Positions 25,924 to 34,471 of a stretch of DNA of 52,952 bases are shown in pieces. Origin of the DNA: Thiotrichales bacterium (GTDB lineage: Bacteria > Pseudomonadota > Gammaproteobacteria > Thiomicrospirales > Thiomicrospiraceae); the NCBI GenBank assembly GCA_016936535.1, contig JAFGXP010000009.1, forward strand, positions 1 through 52,952, written 5' to 3'. How positions within the stretch are numbered: position 1 is the stretch's first letter; every line of letters begins with the position of its first letter. The notes under the pieces are model-generated. The model was not told where the DNA came from. It worked only from the letters and a program-made list of their open reading frames with translations, and did no database searches. Made by a program: the position numbers and the translations under genes.

Positions 25924-27036
25924 GTGCTGACCGAATTTACCGCTAACCTGCCACAAACCGATAATTTTGCCGAGTTAATTTGCCAAAAAACTCCATTAAT
26001 TGATCTGCGTGCGCCAATTGAATTTCAACAAGGCGCTTTTCCAAACAGTACTAATCTGCCATTAATGGATGATGAACAGCGACAAAAAGTGGGGATTTGT
26101 TACAAGCAGCACGGCAACCAAACCGCGGTCAAACTCGGGCATAAGCTAGTCAGTGGTGCGGTTCGAGAAGCACGCATTCAATCTTGGATAGATTTTCTAA
26201 ACCAACATCCAAATGCCCATTTGTACTGCTTTCGTGGCGGCATGCGCTCTAAGATTGCCCAACAATGGTTACACGATGCTGGGTACAGCGTTCCGCGCTT
26301 GCGAGGCGGCTACAAGGCGTTGCGCCAAATGTTGCTGCAATTTTTAGACCAGGTTCCAACTCAATTTACGCAAGCCGGAATCCAGTCCTTATTGTTGTGT
26401 GGTCGAACCGGCAGTGGCAAAACTCAACTGTTGAATCAATTACCCCAGCCTCTCGATTTAGAAGCGCTCGCCAATCATCGAGGATCAGCTTTTGGACGAC
26501 AGATCACCAATCAGCCGACACAAATTGATTTTGAAAACCGTTTGGCCGCACAACTTCTGGAGTTTCTCCAGCACCCTCTCACCTATTTAGTGTTAGAAGA
26601 TGAGGCACGGAATATTGGCAGTGTCTATCTGCCTCAAAGTCTGTTTGATTACCTAAGAAGTGGCCCCCGTGTGATTTTGCACACCACGCTGGAAAGCCGA
26701 TTGCAGATTACCTTGCAGGAATATGTGTTGGACGCGCAGCAGGCCTATCCCAGTCTTGCCGCTTGGGAAGCTTTTATGCACAAAGCACTGCTACGCATTC
26801 AAAAACGGCTTGGCGGGGAACGTTATCAACGAGTCATCCAGCAGCTCAATCAGGCGATGGAACAGCAACGCACGCAAAATCATGTCGATGGTCATTTAAA
26901 CTGGATTCACATTTTATTGGTTGAATATTACGACCCAATGTATGACTACCAGCTGAGCAAACGACAAACACCGATTTTATTGCAGGGTTCAGAACAGGAA
27001 ATTCGCGAGTTTTTACAGGAAAGAATGGCGCGCTAA
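25924..27036 (+). CDS. selU: tRNA 2-selenouridine synthase
   Basis: Replaces sulfur by selenium in 2-thiouridine at the wobble position of certain tRNAs (also called MnmH). The N-terminal rhodanese domain has LIDLRAPIEF and the active-site cysteine in YCFRGGMRS. It is followed by a P-loop domain with GRTGSGKTQ, then HRGSAFG, and the C-terminal EEYYDPMYDYQL-type motif (VEYYDPMYDYQL). I chose GTG at 25924, seven bases after AAGGA that overlaps the selD stop, giving 370 residues against 364 in E. coli. An ATG at 25876 inside selD is the alternative. Confidence 0.95.
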   Translation: MLTEFTANLPQTDNFAELICQKTPLIDLRAPIEFQQGAFPNSTNLPLMDDEQRQKVGICYKQHGNQTAVKLGHKLVSGAVREARIQSWIDFLNQHPNAHLYCFRGGMRSKIAQQWLHDAGYSVPRLRGGYKALRQMLLQFLDQVPTQFTQAGIQSLLLCGRTGSGKTQLLNQLPQPLDLEALANHRGSAFGRQITNQPTQIDFENRLAAQLLEFLQHPLTYLVLEDEARNIGSVYLPQSLFDYLRSGPRVILHTTLESRLQITLQEYVLDAQQAYPSLAAWEAFMHKALLRIQKRLGGERYQRVIQQLNQAMEQQRTQNHVDGHLNWIHILLVEYYDPMYDYQLSKRQTPILLQGSEQEIREFLQERMAR

Positions 27037-27039
27037 GGC

Positions 27040-27070
27040 AAAAAAACCTGGAGCGAATGAAAACTCCAGG
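27040..27070 (-). terminator. Intrinsic terminator, reverse strand
   Basis: CCTGGAG and CTCCAGG form a 7-bp stem around a 10-base loop and are followed by seven T on the reverse strand. It ends a leftward transcript just beyond the selU stop codon. The only reverse-strand candidates upstream are the short units described at 27075-27505. Confidence 0.85.
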
Positions 27071-27074
27071 GAAG

Positions 27075-27209
27075 CTATGAGTCAACGTAAACACCGTCAA
27101 GATTTAACAGGTTATCAGGCAACTCATCGGAGGAAAGAATCTTGTCTGTTTGTGCTGAAATGGCGGTCAGTTTAAACCATAAGCAGCAGAAAAAGTGCGT
27201 TATCTTCAT
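27075..27209 (-). CDS. Possible 44-residue exported peptide, or a small RNA
   Basis: A 44-codon ATG frame ends five bases before an intrinsic terminator. It could encode a signal peptide (MKITHFFCCLWFKLTAISA) and a 25-residue acidic mature part ending in VYVDS. The lysine in the hydrophobic stretch makes the signal peptide imperfect, and the ribosome site (AAAAGA) is weak. A promoter at 27250-27278 and the terminator define a transcript of about 200 nt, so a non-coding small RNA is an equal explanation. In-frame ATG 27233 and TTG 27299 are alternative starts. Confidence 0.35.
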   Translation of the reverse strand: MKITHFFCCLWFKLTAISAQTDKILSSDELPDNLLNLDGVYVDS

Positions 27210-27249
27210 CAAATCTTTTTGCACATCCTTCATATCGACAAAGAAATTT

Positions 27250-27278
27250 CTTATAGCCCTGCATAAAATACGCAGCAA
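27250..27278 (-). promoter_or_regulatory. Promoter of the 200-nt reverse-strand unit
   Basis: Reverse-strand TTGCTG (27273-27278) and TATAAG (27250-27255) with a 17-bp spacer. It begins just beyond the preceding terminator (27287-27310), so this unit is insulated from upstream transcription. Confidence 0.55.
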
Positions 27279-27286
27279 GCGCGCAT

Positions 27287-27310
27287 AAAAAAGCCGCAAA
27301 AAATTGCGGC
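27287..27310 (-). terminator. Intrinsic terminator of the frameshifted small gene
   Basis: Reverse-strand GCCGCAA-TTTT-TTGCGGC followed by TTTTTT. It lies 31 bp beyond the end of the small reading frame at 27342-27505. Confidence 0.85.
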
Positions 27311-27341
27311 AAGCAAGGATGAAAAGTAACGGTAAATGGCA

Positions 27342-27505
27342 TCAAACCGGTCTTTTCTTCATCAATTCGGTATCCAACCAATGCAATTGGTTGTGTGCAG
27401 AATTTACACGGCGTTCAAGCAATACCAAGCCCAGACCGTCTGCCAAAGATTTGGCGATGCCTCATTGAAAAGGGATTGCAGGGAAGGGCGAGAAATATTT
27501 TGCAT
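27342..27505 (-). pseudogene. Small DUF1127-like gene with an apparent -1 frameshift
   Basis: ATG at 27505 follows AAAGG by nine bases and reads MQNISRPSLQSLFNEASP before the frame closes early after 33 residues. An overlapping frame then reads LLERRVNSAHNQLHWLD and ELMKKRPV to a stop at 27342. That pattern (ERR, QLxxLDxxLMK) resembles DUF1127 (YjiS-like) proteins. One additional A in the AAA run complementary to 27450-27452 would join both parts into a 54-codon gene with a terminator 31 bp downstream. Either a real indel mutation or a sequencing error is possible; the family match is by eye. Confidence 0.4.
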
Positions 27506-27875
27506 AACAGGCAACCTTTGTAGGTGAAACAGCCTGCTTAGAATAAACGCGATGGTTTGATAGGCGCTAATTGTATTTTACAAAGCGATTGATAGTTTTT
27601 TTGTAACCATATGAATCACTGAGTATCCAAATAAGAAGCCGTATCCCCCAGTAGGTTACCCAACTGGAATACGGCTCTGTTTACGCGAAGATTAATTAAC
27701 GGATAATCACCCTTAATAGACCAGATTAACGGTTTATTAAGAATTTATAACCCTAGTTCTGTTAAAACTAGAATAATTAATCGTTCCGAATCATATAGCC
27801 AAACTTGGCAAATTGCTAATAAATCCTAGCAATTTTGTTGATAGTTTACGTCTTTCGTAAGAGTGAGAAAAATCG
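27506..27875. other. AT-rich intergenic region with hairpins upstream of the ChaN-like gene
   Basis: No gene is supported in these 370 bp. A bulged hairpin at 27637-27676 pairs AGCCGTAT with ATACGGCT and CCAGT with ACTGG. A second at 27810-27835 pairs AAATTGCTA with TAGCAATTT, 40 bp before the ATG of the next gene. A third small one (TAGTT/AACTA) lies near 27755-27770. The region probably holds the promoter and a structured leader of the ChaN-like gene, but no regulator site is recognisable. Confidence 0.45.
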
Positions 27876-28889
27876 ATGCGTCAACGCTTAAAACAATCTG
27901 AATGGTTCGCTCTATTGGCATTTTCGCTCTTGATCAATGCGCCACTCATCCAAGCGCAAAACCCAGAAAAACCCTCGGCTGTCGCGCCCTTATTGCACGC
28001 TTACGATTACCGACTCATTGATCGACATGGGCAGTCGTTGGATTTGGACACCTTGGTCGAACAACTGCTCGACTACGATGTCATTTTTATTGGTGAGTTT
28101 CATGGTAACAATGCATCTCATCTGCTGCAAATGCAGCTTCAAAGCGCGCTTTATCAAAAACGGCCGCAACAAATTTTAAGCCTGGAGATGTTTAATCGCG
28201 ACCAACAAGCGATTTTAAATCGCTATATAGACGACGAAATCGGTGAAAAATACCTCGTTAATGAAGCACCAGCTTGGCCAAACTACACCGGATCTTACCG
28301 GCCGATGATCGAGTTCGCCAAAGCGCATTTTTTGCCAGTCATCGCAGCCAATGCGAGTGCCAACATTGTGCGCTGCATCGGTCAAATAGGTGAGGATTAT
28401 CCACAACGATTACCTCCATCTGAGCGGATATGGCTGGCAAAACAGCCGTTTCTGAATGATGCCGCTTATGAAGAAAAATTTACGCAATTGATGAAAACGA
28501 TGCGCAGCCAACCCGGCGATCAAATCGCAAAAGCCTATGCCGCTCAGTTAGCGCGTGATAACACCATGGCCGAATCGATTCTTCAGGGGCTAAAAAACCA
28601 CCCAAATCATCAACTCCTGCATCTCAATGGCACCTTTCATAGCGAAAGTCATTTGGGGACTGTTGCCCTTTTAAAAGCGCGACACCCCAATTTAAAAGTG
28701 GCCGTGATTACTCCACTACAACAAGAAAATCCTCAGCAACCAACTTGGCAGGCCAGTGATCTAGCCTTAGGCGATTACTTGTACTTATTGATGCCTCAAC
28801 CCGTTGAGTTTCGCGGTGCCCAGTATCGGCTCAAACTTCAAAAAAAACGTTTTGAGAACGCAAAACAGAAAGCTCAAGAATGCCAATAA
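27876..28889 (+). CDS. ChaN family exported protein
   Basis: A 337-residue exported protein; the signal peptide ends near LIQA-Q at residue 28. The ChaN (DUF399) domain is marked by VIFIGEFHGNNASH, LSLEMFNRDQQ and LHLNGTFHSESHLGT, which supply conserved acidic and histidine residues. Studied ChaN proteins bind heme and are linked to iron uptake, so a role in heme or iron handling is plausible, not shown. No lipobox is seen, unlike many members. The neighbouring ldhA is convergent, so the gene stands alone behind a structured leader. Confidence 0.88.
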   Translation: MRQRLKQSEWFALLAFSLLINAPLIQAQNPEKPSAVAPLLHAYDYRLIDRHGQSLDLDTLVEQLLDYDVIFIGEFHGNNASHLLQMQLQSALYQKRPQQILSLEMFNRDQQAILNRYIDDEIGEKYLVNEAPAWPNYTGSYRPMIEFAKAHFLPVIAANASANIVRCIGQIGEDYPQRLPPSERIWLAKQPFLNDAAYEEKFTQLMKTMRSQPGDQIAKAYAAQLARDNTMAESILQGLKNHPNHQLLHLNGTFHSESHLGTVALLKARHPNLKVAVITPLQQENPQQPTWQASDLALGDYLYLLMPQPVEFRGAQYRLKLQKKRFENAKQKAQECQ

Positions 28890-28909
28890 TTTAATTCAGC
28901 CGCGTTACC

Positions 28910-29905
28910 TCAACCCTGTGTTAGTTGGTTGAGTAACGCTTGGCCTTGATGCCAAGCATCAATATTTTCGCGCGTGGTTTGAGCAATATGCTGCAAAGCC
29001 TCTTGTGTGAAATACGCTTGGTGGCCAGTAATCAGCACATTTGGAAAACTTAACAGCCGCTCAAAATCGTCGTCTTGAATAATTTCACAGGAATGGTCTT
29101 CAAAAAACAGCGCCCCCTCTTTTTCGTAAACATCCATGCCCAAATACCCAATTTGCCCGGATTTTAAACCCGCAATCAACGCACGAGTCTCAACCAAAGC
29201 CCCACGGCCGGTGTTAATCAACATCACACCATGTGGCATTTTTGCCAAGGCAGCGGCATCAATCAGATGTTCGGTCTGCTCCGTTAAAGGACAGTGCAGA
29301 CTGATGACCTGACTTTGGGCATAGAGTTGGTTTAACTCAACGACTTCAAGCCCTAAGGCTTGGCATTCGGCACAGGGCTGCGGATCATAAACCAACACAC
29401 GGCAGCCAAATGCTTTGAGCATCTTAGCCACCAGCATGCCGATTTTACCCGCACCAATAATGCCTACTGTTTTGCCGTGAAAATCAAATCCCAACATTCC
29501 TTGCAACGAGAAATTGCCTTCACGCACGCGATTGTAGGCGCGATACAGTTTGCGATTGAGCGCTAGCATTAAACCCAGCGTATGCTCGGCCACCGCATAG
29601 GGCGAATAGGCCGGAACCCGAGTAACCACGAATCCTAAGCGCTCAGCGGCAGCCAAATCAACCTGATTAAAGCCCGCGCAACGCAAAGCAATCATTCGCA
29701 CACCGTAAGCGGCCAAGCGCGTCAAAACAACCGCGTCCAAACGATCATTGACAAAAGCGGTTATCACCTGCGCACCTTCTGCATAAACTGCAGTATGTTG
29801 ATCCAATCCAACCTCAACATATTCGGATTGCCAATCGGCTGGAAAGCTTCGACACAATTGCTGACGGTCATACAGCTTGCAACTAAACGAAACAACCTTA
29901 AGCAT
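28910..29905 (-). CDS. ldhA: D-lactate dehydrogenase, fermentative type
   Basis: NAD-dependent reduction of pyruvate to D-lactate. The 331 residues follow E. coli LdhA closely: ALRCAGFNQVDL, RVPAYSPYAVAEH, the NAD-binding GIIGAGKIGMLVAKML, the catalytic region INTGRGALVET and the distinctive GMDVYEKEGALFFED and GHQAYFTQEAL with the active-site histidine. AAAGGAGG precedes the ATG. If the host is an autotroph, it may use this enzyme for endogenous glycogen or sugar fermentation under low oxygen. A related 2-hydroxyacid dehydrogenase activity cannot be excluded. Confidence 0.9.
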   Translation of the reverse strand: MLKVVSFSCKLYDRQQLCRSFPADWQSEYVEVGLDQHTAVYAEGAQVITAFVNDRLDAVVLTRLAAYGVRMIALRCAGFNQVDLAAAERLGFVVTRVPAYSPYAVAEHTLGLMLALNRKLYRAYNRVREGNFSLQGMLGFDFHGKTVGIIGAGKIGMLVAKMLKAFGCRVLVYDPQPCAECQALGLEVVELNQLYAQSQVISLHCPLTEQTEHLIDAAALAKMPHGVMLINTGRGALVETRALIAGLKSGQIGYLGMDVYEKEGALFFEDHSCEIIQDDDFERLLSFPNVLITGHQAYFTQEALQHIAQTTRENIDAWHQGQALLNQLTQG

Positions 29906-30010
29906 TCTCCGCCTCCTTTATCCGATCTTTTTCAGTGCCAAACCGATACCATCTGCTGAAAGTACCGTGGGTTAAAACGCGACTTGCCGCTGTGTACAAA
30001 TGGGGCCAAT

Positions 30011-31117
30011 TTACAGAGCGCGGGCCCGCAAATAGGCGAATTCAGAAACCTCGGTCCATTGCATCACCTGTTCTTTAAAGGTTTTTTGCGAGGCCCAAAC
30101 TTTCGCCGACAAGGCGTCCGCCTTAGCCGCTTCCTCAACCACTTCTTGCGACAAGGATTTTAACGCACGCAATACCTCGTCTGGAAAATGGCGTAATTCA
30201 ACTTTATGCTCATGAACTAGGGTATGCAACGCTTGCTGATTGCGTGCCGTATATTCCGCCAGCATTTCCGCATTGGCGGCTTTGATTGCCGTACGCACAA
30301 TCGCTTGCAAATCTTTTGGCAATTCATTAAAGGCTTGTTCATTAATCATACACTCCATGGTGGTTCCTGGCTCATGCCAACCCGGCGTGTAATAATATTT
30401 GGCCACCTTGTAGAGGCCAAACGCCAAATCATTATAAGGTCCGACCCACTCAGTGGCATCCAAAGCGCCAGACTGTAACGAAGGAAAAATTTCGCCGCCG
30501 GCTAAGGTCAAAGGCACGCCTCCAGCGCGCTTGAGCACCTCACCCCCTAGGCCAGGTATCCGCATTTTCAAACCTTGCAAATCTTGCAAAGATCGAATTT
30601 CTTTATTAAACCAACCGCCCATCTGGGTACCGGAATTGCCGCCTGGATTCGGCAGCAAACCAAACGGCTTATAGGCCTCTTCCCACAGGGCCATGCCACC
30701 GCCGTAATAAAGCCAAGCGTTCATTTCTTGCGCAGTTAAACCAAAAGGTACGGAGGAAAAAAAGGACGCGCAGGGAATCTTGCCGCGCCAATAATAAGCA
30801 CCCGCATGCCCCAACTGCGCATTGCCTTGCGACACTGCATCAAATACCTCAAACGCTCCTACCAACTCACCCGCACCAAACACCTTCACCTGAATACGGC
30901 CACCAGACATGGCTTCAATCAATTGCGCAATGTGATTTGCGCCAGTCCCTAAACCGGGGAAATTTTTTGGCCAAGTGGTGACCATTTTCCATTGATAAGT
31001 CTTTTGTGGCTGCATGACCGCTGCTGCCGCGGCATTGTCTTCATTTGAACCGCAAGCGGTCAGCGCCGTGGCTGCGCCTGCCCCGGCCATCGCGCCTAAA
31101 AAATCTCTACGTTTCAT
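30011..31117 (-). CDS. TRAP transporter substrate-binding protein (DctP/TakP family), orphan
   Basis: Periplasmic receptor of TRAP transporters, which take up organic acids. The ATG at 31117 follows AAGGGA and gives 368 residues; the longer frame to 31165 has no support. The signal is of Tat type (KRRDFLGAMAG) followed by LTAC, so it may also be lipid-anchored. The TTWPKNFPGLGTGA start and the WVGPYNDLAFGL/GWHEPGTTMECMIN region are typical of receptors related to TakP, which binds 2-oxo acids. No DctQ or DctM membrane subunit lies next to it, so it must use subunits encoded elsewhere or have another role. Confidence 0.9.
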   Translation of the reverse strand: MKRRDFLGAMAGAGAATALTACGSNEDNAAAAAVMQPQKTYQWKMVTTWPKNFPGLGTGANHIAQLIEAMSGGRIQVKVFGAGELVGAFEVFDAVSQGNAQLGHAGAYYWRGKIPCASFFSSVPFGLTAQEMNAWLYYGGGMALWEEAYKPFGLLPNPGGNSGTQMGGWFNKEIRSLQDLQGLKMRIPGLGGEVLKRAGGVPLTLAGGEIFPSLQSGALDATEWVGPYNDLAFGLYKVAKYYYTPGWHEPGTTMECMINEQAFNELPKDLQAIVRTAIKAANAEMLAEYTARNQQALHTLVHEHKVELRHFPDEVLRALKSLSQEVVEEAAKADALSAKVWASQKTFKEQVMQWTEVSEFAYLRARAL

Positions 31118-31163
31118 CGGGTCTTTCCCTTTATTAGAAAAAATTAACTGGCTCATTTTAAGC

Positions 31164-31186
31164 AAAAAAACCGCCTTGCGGCGGTT
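31164..31186 (-). terminator. Intrinsic terminator after the cbpA gene
   Basis: Reverse-strand AACCGCC-GCAA-GGCGGTT followed by TTTTT. It separates the cbpA-like gene from the TRAP receptor gene downstream on the same strand. Confidence 0.85.
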
Positions 31187-31212
31187 AAGTTCAAAACGTC
31201 AAGAGTCAGCGG

Positions 31213-32124
31213 CTATTCTTCAAATGCTGCACGCGGCTGAAAGTCTGCCATGAGCTGCGCCATCTGCGTATAGAACGCTTGCTCTTGAGGGGTTTGCGCT
31301 GGGGGGGTATGAATTTGCACAATCACATACTGGTTACCGGCTTCTTTACCCAAGCCCCGCTCTTTTAGACGCAGTTTTGTACCCGATTGCGTTCCAGGAG
31401 CGATCGCTAACTTTACCGAACCTTTCAAGGTAGGCACGGCGATTTTGGTTCCCAAAGCCGCTTCCCAAGGTGTAATTGGCAACTCTAAGATAACGTCTTT
31501 TTCTTCTACCTTAAACAACGGATGCTTTTGCAGATTAATCTCAATAATCACATCACCCTGTGGCCCGCCGCTCACCCCTTGAAAGCCCTTCTCTTTAACT
31601 CGAATTTTTTGCCCTTGTAAAACACCGGCCGGAATTCTTACTTTGATTGGCGTAGTATCGTAAGCATGGCTGCGGGAATCGCTCTGGCCAGTTTCAACAT
31701 TCAACACCCTCTCGCAGCCCTCAATCGCTTCCGTTAAGGTAACCATAACCTTAAGCAACTGCTCTGGACCTTTACGAGGCCGAGCCTGACGTTGACCGCC
31801 AAAACCGCCTGCCCCCGCAAAGCCACCGGCTCCGGCACCCCCAAACATTGAGCTAAAAATATCGCTGAAATCGGCATTGTTAAACCCACCGCCGCCAAAC
31901 CCTGCACCCTGCTGCTGATAATTGGCACCAAATTGGTCATACAGACTGCGTTTTTCCGGATCACTCAAGGTTTCGTAAGCTTCGGACAGCTCTTTAAACT
32001 TTGCCTCATCTCCCGTCTTTTTGTCTGGATGGTATTTGGCGGCTAACTTACGATAGGCCTTTTTAATTTCGGCATCGCTGGCGGCGCGCGACACCCCCAA
32101 AATATGATAGTAATCTTTGCTCAT
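31213..32124 (-). CDS. cbpA: DnaJ-type co-chaperone, CbpA-like
   Basis: A 303-residue J-protein. The N-terminal J domain has the essential HPD (residues about 32-34, KYHPDKKTG), then a G/F-rich linker ([25 protein letters not shown]), and the C-terminal substrate-binding and dimerisation domains. The zinc-finger CxxCxGxG repeats of DnaJ are absent, so it is the CbpA class, which stimulates DnaK and in E. coli also binds curved DNA. AAGGA precedes the start. No cbpM gene is adjacent. Confidence 0.9.
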   Translation of the reverse strand: MSKDYYHILGVSRAASDAEIKKAYRKLAAKYHPDKKTGDEAKFKELSEAYETLSDPEKRSLYDQFGANYQQQGAGFGGGGFNNADFSDIFSSMFGGAGAGGFAGAGGFGGQRQARPRKGPEQLLKVMVTLTEAIEGCERVLNVETGQSDSRSHAYDTTPIKVRIPAGVLQGQKIRVKEKGFQGVSGGPQGDVIIEINLQKHPLFKVEEKDVILELPITPWEAALGTKIAVPTLKGSVKLAIAPGTQSGTKLRLKERGLGKEAGNQYVIVQIHTPPAQTPQEQAFYTQMAQLMADFQPRAAFEE

Positions 32125-32209
32125 TACGGTTCCTTAAAAAATGAGTTTGCTGCAACTATGGGGATAAACTGGCCTAAATTCAAGACCAGTTTATCCAGAT
32201 TTTGCCCAG

Positions 32210-34390
32210 TTAAAACCGCATCTGCACTGCGACACTAAAATGGCGGGCTGGCGCAAGGGTGTATCCTTTATAGGTATCTAAAAAGTCAACATAAGCGCGA
32301 TCAAACAGGTTTTCGATGGCCATATTCAGCTGCATCTGTTGCGAACCCTCGGCAAAAAGCGTGGCGGAATAACGCAAATTGCACAGGAAATGTCCTGCCG
32401 TTGAGGCTCGACCAACCGAAAGCGCGTCAAACTGTGCAAAAGGCTCATAAACACCCGCGGCCTGTTGTGCCGCGACCCATTTCGTTTCCAAGGTCCATTT
32501 TTGCTGCTGCAAACCTTGCCAATCGCTTGGCAAATAGCTATTGGCCAACAAGAGATTATTTGCCGGAATCAAAGGCAAATCCCGCTGATTTTGTTCATCT
32601 AGGCCCTGCAGCCACTCAAACGCCAAATAGGTTTGCCATTGTGCATTCCAACGGTGATTGGCACTGAGTTCAAGGCCCCGCAAAGTGGCTTTTGTTTGTT
32701 GCGCCTGCATCTCTACAAGCGCACCCGGTGCCGTTGCATCCACGCGTTCTCCCTCATTGGGCGCCCCTTCTTTAGCGCGATAAAACCCTGTATTGGCTAA
32801 ATATATATAGTTATCAATTCGGTTTTGATACAGAACCGCGCTAAACTGTGTCTGTGGACTCTGCCAACGTAAGGCAAGATCCGTATTCCATGCCGTTTCA
32901 GCCTTAAGAAGCGGGTTGCCGATTTGATAGGCTTGCACCCCGCCATGTTCACCGCCGGCATAGAGTTCAAAAATACTTGGCGCACGAAACCCACGCGCGA
33001 GATTGGCGGCGAGAGACCAACGCTCATTCAGACGATACGTTGCTCCAAACGAACCTGACCAAACCGCAAAATCTCGCTGATGATTGGACGCATCAAAAAT
33101 GCCCAAATCGACAAAATGCTGATTGGTTCCTCCCAAAGGCGCTTTCACTTCAGACCAATCGTAGCGCGCGCCCAGTTGCAACAACCAACGGTCATAATCC
33201 GCCTCTTCAAATAAATAAAGTGCTTGACGGTTTTCATCCGCGCTGGGCGTTAAATGACCGGAATACAATTGCTGAGCCTTACGGCTGATTTCCACGCCAA
33301 TTTCCCCAGAAAAATCACCAATTGGTGGATGCTCTGCCGCCAACTTCCATTGCTGCCGCCGAACCGTTAAGTCTAAATATCCTTCTTCGCCCTTTTGGGT
33401 AGCCATGGTCTCATAGGGCAGATCATGTGCGGCTTCACGTTCGTTACGTAAAAAATTCCAACTCGGCTTAATCACCCAATCTTGAGTATAAAACTCAGCC
33501 GCAAGCTGAGTTTCGGCATTGCGTAATTGCTGGCCCGTTGGGGTAGCGACAAAGGCGCTATTTGGATTGGCGGCCTCAATTCCCAAAAAGTTCTGCCGCA
33601 TCTGCCAAACTTGATGACGCAAACTGATCTCACCCCAAGTGTCACGCCAACCAATGCCGAAATTCGCAGCTTGGCTCTGATAGTTGGTAAAGGGCACTTC
33701 ACCCACAAAAAGAGGACGGTTATCAGGAGGGGATTTTGGCGTTGGGCTGCTGGCCAAGGCGCTGCCCGCGGCCGTAAAAAGATCGGCATCACGCCAACTG
33801 GCTCCTGCTTGAATTGCCAAATTTTTCGAACCACTACCTACCTTCACCCCAAGATGCGTTTCTTGGTTATTGCTGTTGTAGCCAAAAGCCGCCTGCCCCT
33901 GCGCATCTCGTGCAAAAGGCAAGGGTTCGGACAATAGGTTGACCACGCCGCCTAAAGCCTCGGAGCCATAAAGCACGCTTTGTGGGCCGCGAATCACTTC
34001 AATCCGGTTTGCCAAATAAGGATCCAACGCCGGTTGGTGACGGGTGCCGTAAGCTTGATAATCGCTGGAAACGCCGTTAGACAAAATCTTTACCCTTTCT
34101 CCGCCTAAACCGCGAATCACTGGTTTACCAGCTTGCGCACCGGTTCCCTGATTATTCACCCCGGGCAGATGGCTGAGCATTTCCCCTAATGAACCGGTGG
34201 ACTGCTCGGCTTTTTGTTGGGCATCGATAAGATCAATCTGCGAAGGCACTTCGTGAGCTTCATGCTCATGCACGGGCGAGGCTGAAACAGTCACCGAATC
34301 TAAAAACGTGGTTTGCTCAGACACTTCGGCATAACTCAGACTTGGTATGGCCCCCAGTAGGGCCGTCAATAAAATATTCAAACGCAACAT
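32210..34390 (-). CDS. TonB-dependent outer-membrane receptor (ZnuD-like)
   Basis: A 726-residue ligand-gated porin energised by TonB. The signal peptide ends after SYA. The plug domain has VTVSASP as TonB box region, then LGEMLSHLPGVNNQGTG, PVIRGLGGERVKILSNG and VYGSEALGGVVN; the barrel ends with VAVQMRF, with the C-terminal Phe. A histidine-rich VHEHEAHE just after the TonB box and the small His-containing upstream protein suggest a metal substrate such as zinc or copper, as in ZnuD-type receptors; this is inference. ATG at 34390 has AAGGA. It is the last gene of a run beginning at fetA or uvrD. Confidence 0.9.
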   Translation of the reverse strand: MLRLNILLTALLGAIPSLSYAEVSEQTTFLDSVTVSASPVHEHEAHEVPSQIDLIDAQQKAEQSTGSLGEMLSHLPGVNNQGTGAQAGKPVIRGLGGERVKILSNGVSSDYQAYGTRHQPALDPYLANRIEVIRGPQSVLYGSEALGGVVNLLSEPLPFARDAQGQAAFGYNSNNQETHLGVKVGSGSKNLAIQAGASWRDADLFTAAGSALASSPTPKSPPDNRPLFVGEVPFTNYQSQAANFGIGWRDTWGEISLRHQVWQMRQNFLGIEAANPNSAFVATPTGQQLRNAETQLAAEFYTQDWVIKPSWNFLRNEREAAHDLPYETMATQKGEEGYLDLTVRRQQWKLAAEHPPIGDFSGEIGVEISRKAQQLYSGHLTPSADENRQALYLFEEADYDRWLLQLGARYDWSEVKAPLGGTNQHFVDLGIFDASNHQRDFAVWSGSFGATYRLNERWSLAANLARGFRAPSIFELYAGGEHGGVQAYQIGNPLLKAETAWNTDLALRWQSPQTQFSAVLYQNRIDNYIYLANTGFYRAKEGAPNEGERVDATAPGALVEMQAQQTKATLRGLELSANHRWNAQWQTYLAFEWLQGLDEQNQRDLPLIPANNLLLANSYLPSDWQGLQQQKWTLETKWVAAQQAAGVYEPFAQFDALSVGRASTAGHFLCNLRYSATLFAEGSQQMQLNMAIENLFDRAYVDFLDTYKGYTLAPARHFSVAVQMRF

Positions 34391-34420
34391 GCGGTTTTCC
34401 TTAACAATCAAGAGGCTACG

Positions 34421-34453
34421 ACACGATGAGGGCGAACCCTCTTTTCATCGTGT
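34421..34453 (-). other. Nested hairpin in the leader of the TonB receptor gene
   Basis: ACACGAT (34421-34427) pairs with ATCGTGT (34447-34453), and GAGGG/CCCTC forms an inner stem with a CGAA-type tetraloop. It lies between the DUF2946-like gene and the receptor ATG, 31 bp from that ATG. No U tract follows, so an mRNA-stability or translational element is more likely than a terminator. Confidence 0.45.
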
Positions 34454-34471
34454 ACGGTTTAAAAATGAGCT

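Noticed and set aside
27637-27676. Hairpin read as a known riboswitch
   Set aside because: I compared it with c-di-GMP, fluoride, guanidine and TPP consensus elements from memory; none of the conserved loops is present.
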